A stretch of DNA of 21,249 bases from an uncultured Collinsella sp. (GTDB lineage Bacteria > Actinomycetota > Coriobacteriia > Coriobacteriales > Coriobacteriaceae), in NCBI GenBank assembly GCA_900545055.1, contig UQXP01000027.1:1-21249 (forward strand), read 5' to 3'. The position numbers and the translations under genes are program-made. Positions 6,794 through 13,854 of the stretch are shown piece after piece; within the stretch, counting starts at the first letter, position 1, and the number at the start of each line of letters is the position of its first letter. The notes beneath the pieces are model-generated. The model searched no databases. It was not told the DNA's origin and was given only the letters and a program-made list of their open reading frames with translations.

Positions 6794-7225
6794 GTGGATA
6801 CCCTTCCCATCACCACACCGCGCCAAGCTGGCATCTACGTGCGCCAGTCACGCGAGTCGCAGGGAATCACCCGTGCGACCCTCGCTAAAAAGGCCGGTGT
6901 TTCGGAGCGCCTGCTCGCATCGCTCGAGCTAGGAGACGCCACCGGCATTCGACTCGACAAGTTGCTGACCGTCTTTAACGCACTCGGCATAGGCCTCTTC
7001 GCGCAAAGCGATAACGATTCCATCGCATCGCCCTCCGAACATCCGACGACGATAGTGAACCTCCCTATCGCGAACTCGAATACCCTGCCAAAGCCAAGCG
7101 TAGGCAGACGACCCACTCGACAAGGAACGCCATCTTCCTATGGTGCCTTGCTGGCCCAAATCGCAGCCGAGCAAGGCCTTTCCGGCACTTCAAACCTCTC
7201 CTTTGGCTGCAAGGTTGTGAAATAA
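6794..7225 (+). CDS. hipB: HipB-like Xre-family antitoxin and autorepressor
   Basis: The 143-residue protein has an N-terminal Xre helix-turn-helix at about residues 11-68 (AGIYVRQSRESQGITRATLA and on through the recognition helix), the typical HipB arrangement. HipB neutralises HipA and represses the operon. The C-terminal 70 or so residues are unusual: a Ser/Pro/Thr-rich linker followed by a short helix (YGALLAQIAAEQG), longer than the 88-residue Escherichia coli protein. The start is a GTG with AGGAG spaced 6 nt upstream. The stop is followed at once by the hipA ATG (TAAATG). Codon use in this gene looks more AT-rich than in the flanking genes, suggesting acquisition. Confidence 0.82.
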   Translation: MDTLPITTPRQAGIYVRQSRESQGITRATLAKKAGVSERLLASLELGDATGIRLDKLLTVFNALGIGLFAQSDNDSIASPSEHPTTIVNLPIANSNTLPKPSVGRRPTRQGTPSSYGALLAQIAAEQGLSGTSNLSFGCKVVK

Positions 7226-8530
7226 ATGGCAGAGATGGAGCTCGCGACCCTCATTTGTGGCGAAATCGCCGGCATTCTCCGGCAAGACGAGCATGGACTC
7301 TGCAGCTTTGCATACGCCCCAACCTATCGCGGAGCACCGTTATCGCTAACAATGCCGCTTTCCAATCGCACGTATGGCCATAACATCGTCCGCCCGTTCC
7401 TATTTGGCCTTTTGCCCGACAGTCAAGAGCAGCGTCGCGCTATTGCCACCGAGCATGATGTTGCATCCAACAACCCCGTCGCCCTCTTGTGCCATATCGG
7501 TCTTGACTGCGCGGGGGCCGTTCAGTTTTGTCGAGCCGATCAATTAGACGCCGCCCGCGGCAGGGTCTCGGCATACCGCCCGCTTACCAATTCTCAAATC
7601 GCTCACAAGCTCAAAGCAATTCGCGATGACGAAAGAGAGACATGGATGGGCTCCAACGAAAGCTGGTCCCTGGGCGGCAACCAAGGCAAATTTGCACTAG
7701 CTTGGCATGATGGACAATGGTGCGAATGTCTAGGGTCATCCCCCACTACCCATATCTTCAAAAATGGTGTCGTTGGGTTCAAACATCAGGCCTTAAACGA
7801 ATTCGTCTGCATGAAAACAGCTCGGCGTGTTGGCATTCCAACTGCCAACGTCTCCTATTGCACATTTGAAGACGAAGCTGCGCTCGTCGTTGAACGGTAC
7901 GACAGAATGGTCAATAGCAGCGGAAATATCGAAAGGCTGCATCAGGAGGACTTTTGCCAGGCACTCGGTGTATTGCCAACCCAGAAATACACCGCCGACG
8001 GAGGACCAACTACACGAGACATCCAAGAACGACTGATTAACACAGTCCCCCACCACATGAATCTTGTGCTTTTTACCTATATGTTGTTCTATAACGCCAT
8101 TATCGGAGCGCCTGACGCACACGCTAAAAACTACTCGCTCATCCTAGGCAAAGGCACAAACGCGGCGCTCGCACCCATGTACGATGTCGCATCGGGCTTA
8201 GCATACGAACGTATGCGGCGAAAAGCGCGCCTTGCCATGAGCGTTGGCGGCGAAAATCGTGTGGGGCGCATCGGTCCAGGCGCTATCCGCCGATACCACG
8301 GTATGGGAGACCCCGCGCTGGAGGCGACGCTCACCGATGCCGGGCTATCCGAGAAGTTTTGCTTTGCGACCATGATGGACCTCGCCTACGAGGTGCCCAT
8401 TTGCATGGAAGAGGTCATGGACGAATACGCCGACCTGCCCGGCATGGCGGACCTGCGCGAGCATATGCTCGGCCCCGTCCGCGAAAACTGCCAGCGCACC
8501 CTCGACCTCATCAGGGCAGAAATGGACTAG
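7226..8530 (+). CDS. hipA: HipA-like serine/threonine kinase toxin
   Basis: This full-length 434-residue HipA kinase includes the N-terminal couple subdomain (LFGLLPDSQEQRRAIA, 59-74), so it is not a split HipS/HipT form. The glycine loop containing the autophosphorylated serine in the family reads SLGGNQGKFALA (148-159). Downstream are VERYDR (222-227), the catalytic-loop block GAPDAHAKN (294-302, Asp298 and Asn302) and PMYDVAS (317-323) with the metal-binding aspartate. E. coli HipA phosphorylates glutamyl-tRNA synthetase and induces persistence; the target here is unknown. All catalytic residues I can place are intact, so it is probably active. It starts directly on the hipB stop and its 3' end converges with pepD. 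Confidence 0.9.
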   Translation: MAEMELATLICGEIAGILRQDEHGLCSFAYAPTYRGAPLSLTMPLSNRTYGHNIVRPFLFGLLPDSQEQRRAIATEHDVASNNPVALLCHIGLDCAGAVQFCRADQLDAARGRVSAYRPLTNSQIAHKLKAIRDDERETWMGSNESWSLGGNQGKFALAWHDGQWCECLGSSPTTHIFKNGVVGFKHQALNEFVCMKTARRVGIPTANVSYCTFEDEAALVVERYDRMVNSSGNIERLHQEDFCQALGVLPTQKYTADGGPTTRDIQERLINTVPHHMNLVLFTYMLFYNAIIGAPDAHAKNYSLILGKGTNAALAPMYDVASGLAYERMRRKARLAMSVGGENRVGRIGPGAIRRYHGMGDPALEATLTDAGLSEKFCFATMMDLAYEVPICMEEVMDEYADLPGMADLREHMLGPVRENCQRTLDLIRAEMD

Positions 8531-8558
8531 ACACCAGACTATTTCCCATTTTTCAAAC

Positions 8559-8601
8559 AAAAAAGAGGGGCACCCGTCGCAAAAGACCGGGTGCCCCCTC
8601 T
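8559..8601 (-). terminator. Rho-independent terminator of pepD
   Basis: A GC-rich stem of about 13 bp (8564-8576 with 8588-8601, one bulged C) is followed on the minus strand by TTTTTTGTTT. It lies just past the pepD stop in the convergent gap with hipA. On the + strand it lacks a T-run but could still help end hipA transcripts. Confidence 0.8.
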
Positions 8602-8657
8602 CGTAATGTCATTTGCAATCTGCTAGCACGTGGCTCGGACTGCTGCCAGCGCGACCT

Positions 8658-10115
8658 TTACGCAGCGAGGCGCTTGAGGACGTCGATGAGCAGCTCGTAG
8701 AAGCGCTCGGCAGAAGCGAGCTCCATGCTCTCGTCCGGGGTGTGGACATCGGAGAGCGTCGGGCCCACGGCGATGGCGTCCAGGCCGTGCAGGGCCTCGG
8801 CAAACAGGCCGCACTCAAGGCCGGCGTGAATGGACTCGATGCGCAGCTCGGAGCCAAAGAGCTCGCGATAGCTCTCGACAAAGACGTCGCGGACCGGCGA
8901 ATGCTCGGCATAGCTCCAGCCGGGATACTCAAACTCAAACTTGGCGTCGAAGCCCAGGACATCGGCCAGCGTCTGCAGGCGGTCCTTGAACTCGTTCTGC
9001 AGCGAGGTGATCGAGGAGCGCGGGGACAGCATGATCTTGACTTGGTCGTCAGAGGTGGCAACCACGCCGATGTTGGAGGAAACCTCGACGGAGCCGTCGG
9101 TGGCGACGTTGCGGCGGATCACACCGTTGGGGGCAAGACGCAGAGCGCGAATAAGGGCAAGTGCGGACTTCTCGTCCATGGCCTCGACCTCAGCGTTGTC
9201 GGCAATCTCAACCGTGCAGGTAAAGCCGGGGTCGAAGACCTCGAGCTCGGCAGTAACGTCGGCGATGATGCCCTTTGCGATCTGGGCCGCGGCCTCGGCG
9301 GCAGCGTGGTCGGCGTAGACCAGAACAGCCTTGCACTCACGGTTGATGGCGTTGTCCTTGGTGCCGCCGTTAAAGCTAACGATGGCGGGCTCGCCGGCGA
9401 CCATCAGGCGGTCGATGATGCGGGCCATGATGAGGTTGCCGTTGCCGCGCTCCAGGTTGATATCGCTGCCGGAGTGGCCGCCCAGCAGGCCGGAGATGTC
9501 GAGCGTGAGGGTGCTACCGGTCTTGTGCTCGCGCGCGATCGGGCAGGTGTAGGTAACGACGACACCGCCGGCGCAGCTGACGGTAGCAACGCCCTCTTCC
9601 TCGGAGTCAAGGTTAATCATGGTGCGGGCGCTAATCTGGGACTTGTCGAGCGTCTCGGCGCCGACCAGGCCGGTCTCCTCGTCGGTGGTGAACACGCACT
9701 CGAGGGCGGGGTGAACAATCGAATCGTCATCGAGAACAGTGAGCATCAGAGCGACGGCGATACCGTTGTCGGCGCCCAGAGTGGTGCCGTTAGCGGTGAG
9801 GACGCCGTCCTTGACGACCAGGTCGATACCATCAGTCGTAAAGTCGTGCTCAACGGAGCCCAACTTGTCGCACACCATATCGATGTGGCCCTGCAGCATT
9901 ACGGTCGGGGCATTCTCGGCGCCGGCAGATGCGGGCTTGCGAATGATAACGTTGTAGACCTCGTCCTGATACACATCGAGACCGCGCTCCTTGGCAAACG
10001 CGACCAGGAAATCGCTGATGCCTTTCTCGTTGCCAGACCCACGGGGGATCGCGCTGACCTCCTCAAAGAAATGGAACAGCTGGGCGGGCTCGTAGCCGGT
10101 AATCTTGTAGTCCAT
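8658..10115 (-). CDS. pepD: Aminoacyl-histidine dipeptidase (PepD, M20 family)
   Basis: The 485-residue cytoplasmic metallopeptidase hydrolyses dipeptides, with carnosine-type Xaa-His as the name substrate, and has normal PepD length. The two-zinc site is visible: His77 and Asp79 in GHIDMV, the bridging Asp116 in LGADNG, the catalytic pair Glu146-Glu147 in TDEETG, Asp170 in NLDSEEE and His458 in VHTPDES. The dimerisation lid lies between about residues 190 and 390. The start is the ATG at 10115 with AGGAGG 5 nt upstream, giving MDYKITGYEP. A longer in-frame reading from 10220 has no ribosome site. It is transcribed alone, with its own terminator and a candidate promoter. Confidence 0.93.
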   Translation of the reverse strand: MDYKITGYEPAQLFHFFEEVSAIPRGSGNEKGISDFLVAFAKERGLDVYQDEVYNVIIRKPASAGAENAPTVMLQGHIDMVCDKLGSVEHDFTTDGIDLVVKDGVLTANGTTLGADNGIAVALMLTVLDDDSIVHPALECVFTTDEETGLVGAETLDKSQISARTMINLDSEEEGVATVSCAGGVVVTYTCPIAREHKTGSTLTLDISGLLGGHSGSDINLERGNGNLIMARIIDRLMVAGEPAIVSFNGGTKDNAINRECKAVLVYADHAAAEAAAQIAKGIIADVTAELEVFDPGFTCTVEIADNAEVEAMDEKSALALIRALRLAPNGVIRRNVATDGSVEVSSNIGVVATSDDQVKIMLSPRSSITSLQNEFKDRLQTLADVLGFDAKFEFEYPGWSYAEHSPVRDVFVESYRELFGSELRIESIHAGLECGLFAEALHGLDAIAVGPTLSDVHTPDESMELASAERFYELLIDVLKRLAA

Positions 10116-10159
10116 GGTGCCTCCTTGGCGCAACTGGTTAGACAGTAAGACATGCGACT

Positions 10160-10188
10160 TGTATATTCCCAGACTTTGCGTGCATAAA
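10160..10188 (-). promoter_or_regulatory. Candidate promoter of pepD
   Basis: On the minus strand TTTATG (10188-10183) and TATACA (10165-10160) are separated by 17 nt and lie about 45 nt before the pepD start. The match to sigma-70 consensus is moderate. ACTGGTT and AACCAGT inverted arms flank the region. Confidence 0.35.
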
Positions 10189-10272
10189 CCAGTCGAAAAC
10201 GCCGAGCGCCCTCGCATCATCGGCTAACGGTGGACCGTATAGCGTAACGGTCACAGCTTCCGCAGCTCTACA

Positions 10273-10304
10273 AATCGAGGCGCCCTTTCCGGAGCGCCTC
10301 GATT
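10273..10304 (-). terminator. Terminator hairpin of clpC
   Basis: AATCGAGGCGC (10273-10283) pairs perfectly with GCGCCTCGATT (10294-10304) around a 10-nt loop, 26 nt beyond the clpC stop. On the minus strand it ends in GATTTGT, a short T-run, so termination strength is uncertain. Confidence 0.6.
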
Positions 10305-10329
10305 GCGCGTATCAAATTGTCGCCACGCC

Positions 10330-12972
10330 CTACAGCGCGCCGGAACCGGCTTGCATCATGCCGCCGGGGCCCGAGGTCACGCCGCCGCTCACGGGCGCGG
10401 CGTTGCCGGTGTGCGGTGCCGCCGGGGCGGTATCGCCACCGAGCGTGCCCGCCGGACGCGGTGCCGGGATCTCGCCCGTGCCGTGGCTAAAGACAAACTT
10501 GCCATCGGCCACGTCGCACAGGACGGTATCGCCCTCGCCCCACTCGCCGGCCAGAAGCTCCTCGGACAGCGGGTCCTCGATGAGCTTTTGGATGGCACGG
10601 CGCAGCGGACGCGCACCGTTGGTGAGGTCGGTGCCCTCGGCCACGATCTTGTCATAGGCCGCATCGGTGAGCTTGATGTTCATGCCGTTGGCAATCAAAC
10701 GCTGACGCAGGTCGTCCACCAGCAGGTGCGCGATCTTGGTGAGATTCTCGCCCGAGAGCTTCTGGAACACCACAATGTCGTCGATACGGTTGAGCAGCTC
10801 GGGGCGGAACAGGCGCTTGAGCTCGCCCATCGCGCGGCCGCGAATCTCACTCGACGTGAGGCCCTGCTCGCCGGTGGTGCCAAAGCCCACGCTCGCATCC
10901 TGCGCAATCTCGCGAGCGCCCACGTTGGACGTCATGATGATCACGGTGTTGCGGAAGTCGACCGTCTTGCCCTGGCTATCGGTCAGGCGGCCCTCCTCCA
11001 GCACCTGCAGCAAGATGTTGAAGATATCGGGGTGCGCCTTCTCGATCTCGTCGAACAGCACGACCGAGTACGGGTGGCGACGAACGGCCTTGGTGAGCTG
11101 GCCGCCCTCGTCGTGACCGACGTAACCCGGAGGGCTACCGATGAGCTTGGAGACCTCGAACTCGCTACCGAACTCGGACATGTCGAAGCTGATGAGTGCA
11201 TCCTTGCTGCCAAAGAGGTACTCGGCGAGCGTCTTGGCGAGCTCGGTCTTGCCCGTGCCGGTGGGACCCAGGAAGATAAAGCTGCCGCCGGGGCGGCGCG
11301 GGTCCTTGAGCGGCGAGCGGCTGCGGCGCACGGCCTTGGCAACTGCCTCGACAGCCTCATCCTGACCGATGATGCGCGTCTTGAGCACGCTTTCGGCTTG
11401 CAGCAGGCGACGGCTCTCGCTCTCGGTAAGCGAGGACACCGGCACGCCCGAAGTCACGGACACGATGTCGGCGATCTGAGAGACATCGATGGTGAGCGGG
11501 CTGGCGTCGAGCTCGGCGGTCCAGGCGGCCTTGGCCTCGGCGAGTTCAATCTCGGCGGCCTTCTGCTGCTCGGTGATCTCGGCGGCCTTGTTCATGTCGT
11601 CGCTCTCGGTGGCCTCCTGCGCGGCGGCCTTGAGCTCCTCTATGCGATGCTCGGCCTCGCGCACCGGCTCGGGCGCGCGATTCGCGGCGATGCGAGCGCG
11701 GGCGCCGGCCTCGTCAATGAGGTCGATGGCCTTATCGGGCAGGAAGCGATCCTGGATGTAGCGGTTGGAAAGGTTCGCGGCGGCCTCGATAGCACCCTGC
11801 GTATAGCGCACATGGTGGTGCTCCTCGTAGCGCGGCTTGAGCGCGGTCAGGATCTTGACCGTGTCCTCGACGCTCGGCTCCTCGACATCGATGGTCTGGA
11901 AGCGACGCTCGAAGGCCGGATCCTTGGTGAGGTACTTGCGGAATTCCTCGGCCGTGGTGGCGCCAATAATCTGGAAGGCACCGCGCGCGAGCACGGGCTT
12001 GAGCATGGAGCTCGCGTCGATGGAGCCCTCGGCAGAACCGGCACCGATGATGGTGTGCATCTCGTCAATAAACAGGATGACGTCGTCAGCTTCGGTAGCC
12101 TCCTGGATCACGTTCTTGAGGCGCTCCTCGAACTCACCGCGATACTTGGCGCCCGCAACGAGGCCCGGCAGGTCGAGCGTCCAGATGTTCTGGTTCATAA
12201 GGTTCTCGGGCACGTTGCCGGCAGCGATCTGCTGTGCCAGACCCTCGACGATGGCCGTCTTGCCCACGCCGGGGTCACCCAGGATAAGCGGGTTGTTCTT
12301 GGTGCGGCGCGAAAGGATCTCCATCATGCGCTGGACTTCCTTTTCGCGGCCAATCACGGGATCGAGCTCGCCATCGCGCGCCTTCTGCGTGAGGTTGGTG
12401 GCGAACTGCTTAAGCGTATCGGTGCCACTCCCCTTTTGCTGAGAGGCATCCGAGCCGCTAAAGAACGGCAGGCCCGCACCGGGACGACCAGCACCGGCGC
12501 CGGCGAGCGGACGCTTCTTGTCCTGGTCCTTGGCGGTGAGTTTCTCGATAGCCTTTTTGATAGAGGCGGACGACACACCCAGGCGCATGAGGATGTCCAT
12601 GGCCATGCCGTTGCCCTCTTCGACGATGCCGATCAGCAAGTGCTCGGTCGACACGTAGGTCTGGTTGTTCTCGCGCGCCACGCGGAATGAACGCTCCATC
12701 ACGCTAATGACGAGCGGCGTAAAGGCGAGCTTGGCCGCCTCGGTCTCCTCACTGGGCTCGGGAACCGTGGTCTGGACCTCTTTGAGGGTATCCATGATGT
12801 CATCGTAGGAGATGTCGAGCGAACGCAGCGCCTCGGCGGCAATGCCCTCGTCCTCCTTGGCAAGCGCGAGCAGCAGGTGCTCGGTGCCCACCTTATTTGA
12901 ATGAAGATCGAGCGCCTCTTGCTTGGCCATGGACATGACCTTACGCGCGCGATCGGTAAATCTATCTAACAT
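10330..12972 (-). CDS. clpC: ATP-dependent Clp protease ATP-binding subunit ClpC
   Basis: The 880-residue AAA+ unfoldase feeds substrates to ClpP. Two Clp-N repeats span about residues 5-145. The first AAA module has Walker A GDPGVGKT (232-239) and Walker B VILFIDE (298-304). A short UVR-type middle domain (about 420-490) indicates ClpC rather than ClpB. The second module has Walker A GPTGTGKT (569-576) and Walker B VVLFDE (637-642). VGF at 695-697 is the ClpP-docking loop. The last 50 or so residues are a Gly/Pro/Ala-rich tail. The start is the ATG at 12972 (MLDRFTDRARKVM) with AAGGA 7-8 nt upstream. No ctsR, mcsA or mcsB accompanies it, unlike Bacillus. Confidence 0.96.
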   Translation of the reverse strand: MLDRFTDRARKVMSMAKQEALDLHSNKVGTEHLLLALAKEDEGIAAEALRSLDISYDDIMDTLKEVQTTVPEPSEETEAAKLAFTPLVISVMERSFRVARENNQTYVSTEHLLIGIVEEGNGMAMDILMRLGVSSASIKKAIEKLTAKDQDKKRPLAGAGAGRPGAGLPFFSGSDASQQKGSGTDTLKQFATNLTQKARDGELDPVIGREKEVQRMMEILSRRTKNNPLILGDPGVGKTAIVEGLAQQIAAGNVPENLMNQNIWTLDLPGLVAGAKYRGEFEERLKNVIQEATEADDVILFIDEMHTIIGAGSAEGSIDASSMLKPVLARGAFQIIGATTAEEFRKYLTKDPAFERRFQTIDVEEPSVEDTVKILTALKPRYEEHHHVRYTQGAIEAAANLSNRYIQDRFLPDKAIDLIDEAGARARIAANRAPEPVREAEHRIEELKAAAQEATESDDMNKAAEITEQQKAAEIELAEAKAAWTAELDASPLTIDVSQIADIVSVTSGVPVSSLTESESRRLLQAESVLKTRIIGQDEAVEAVAKAVRRSRSPLKDPRRPGGSFIFLGPTGTGKTELAKTLAEYLFGSKDALISFDMSEFGSEFEVSKLIGSPPGYVGHDEGGQLTKAVRRHPYSVVLFDEIEKAHPDIFNILLQVLEEGRLTDSQGKTVDFRNTVIIMTSNVGAREIAQDASVGFGTTGEQGLTSSEIRGRAMGELKRLFRPELLNRIDDIVVFQKLSGENLTKIAHLLVDDLRQRLIANGMNIKLTDAAYDKIVAEGTDLTNGARPLRRAIQKLIEDPLSEELLAGEWGEGDTVLCDVADGKFVFSHGTGEIPAPRPAGTLGGDTAPAAPHTGNAAPVSGGVTSGPGGMMQAGSGAL

Positions 12973-13054
12973 GCTCGTTTCCTTACATGAGTTCATCGAA
13001 ATCAAAACGCCCGCCCGTCGGCGGCGCTTTTGTCTCTTTACCCACAGGTTGTCT

Positions 13055-13083
13055 ATGTTAACAGCTGGAGGAATATCTATAAA
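13055..13083 (-). promoter_or_regulatory. Candidate promoter of clpC
   Basis: On the minus strand TTTATA (13083-13078) and TAACAT (13060-13055) are spaced 17 nt apart, about 80 nt before the clpC start. Each matches the sigma-70 consensus at 4 of 6 positions. I see no CtsR, HrcA/CIRCE or HspR-type box. Confidence 0.35.
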
Positions 13084-13112
13084 CCCGGCTCACATGAATG
13101 CAGGTTATGACC

Positions 13113-13138
13113 GCATCGCGGGACTCACCGCGCGATGC
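13113..13138 (-). terminator. Hairpin downstream of the TetR gene
   Basis: GCATCGCG (13113-13120) and CGCGATGC (13131-13138) form a perfect 8-bp stem with a 10-nt loop, 26 nt past the TetR stop. There is no T-run on either strand, so its role as a terminator is uncertain. Confidence 0.35.
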
Positions 13139-13164
13139 GCGACAGGCGCCCCGCAAGAGAAACC

Positions 13165-13854
13165 CTAGGCGTCTTTCACCACGTCGGGACTCGTCGCACG
13201 CGATGCGCGATAGGCATCGGCCTCCTTGGAGACGCGTTCGAGCAGCTCGGATGTATCGACGCCCTCGACTTGCGCGACCGTTTCCACCGTCTGCATGGCG
13301 ACCGCCCTCAGGTACGCGCACGCGCTGTCCCCCAGCTGCTCGAGGTCTATCTCCTCGCCGCCCTCCCGGGCAAAGCCGACCGCCATCACAAAGCCCATGA
13401 TGCCCGAGACCAGAAAGCCCACCGCAAAGCTCGAATCTGCCTTGAGCTCTTCTCCGTCGGGGTGGACGATCTCTCTCACGCGGTCGATGATGATCGTATG
13501 GATGCCCTGCACGACCTGCTCGGCGGCACCCGCCCTCATGGTGATGACGATGCGCCGCAGCAGGCAGCGGACGTCGCGCCGGTCGAACGCCGAAAGGTCG
13601 CCCTCGCTCGAAAAATGCCAGAGGGCATCGGTGATGAGCTCGTTATCCTGCAGCAGCTGGGCTATGGCGATGGCGACGAGTTCATCGAAATCGTGAAAAT
13701 AGTAGTAAAACGTTCCGCGATTGCACTGGGCGGTGCGGGTCACCTCGCCAACCGACAGCTCGAAGATGCTGTTGTTCTCGATGAGCTCCCAAAACGCCTC
13801 GATGATACGGGTGCGTGCATCGGGCGCATCGGCGTCCTTACGCGGTCTCGCCAT
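13165..13854 (-). CDS. TetR/AcrR-family transcriptional regulator
   Basis: The 229-residue protein has the TetR N-terminal DNA-binding domain. The helix-turn-helix covers about residues 35-54, with the recognition-helix block NRGTFYYYFHDFDEL (45-59). The C-terminal ligand-binding and dimerisation domain is divergent and its ligand cannot be inferred. The gene overlaps the 3' end of the activase-like gene by 17 nt, so both come from one transcript. I chose the ATG at 13854 (MARPRKD); a GTG at 13863 is nearly as good because AGGGG sits close upstream of it. It probably represses its own operon through the palindrome at 18327-18347. Confidence 0.88.
   Translation of the reverse strand: MARPRKDADAPDARTRIIEAFWELIENNSIFELSVGEVTRTAQCNRGTFYYYFHDFDELVAIAIAQLLQDNELITDALWHFSSEGDLSAFDRRDVRCLLRRIVITMRAGAAEQVVQGIHTIIIDRVREIVHPDGEELKADSSFAVGFLVSGIMGFVMAVGFAREGGEEIDLEQLGDSACAYLRAVAMQTVETVAQVEGVDTSELLERVSKEADAYRASRATSPDVVKDA

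Noticed and set aside
10116..10220. 35-residue N-terminal extension of PepD
   Set aside because: AGGAGG sits directly before the internal ATG at 10115, and the extension covers the likely promoter.
10303..12690. Long + strand open frame (795 codons) opposite clpC
   Set aside because: It is antisense to clpC in GC-rich DNA, has His/Gly/Leu-rich composition without domains, and the opposite strand has a perfect ClpC.
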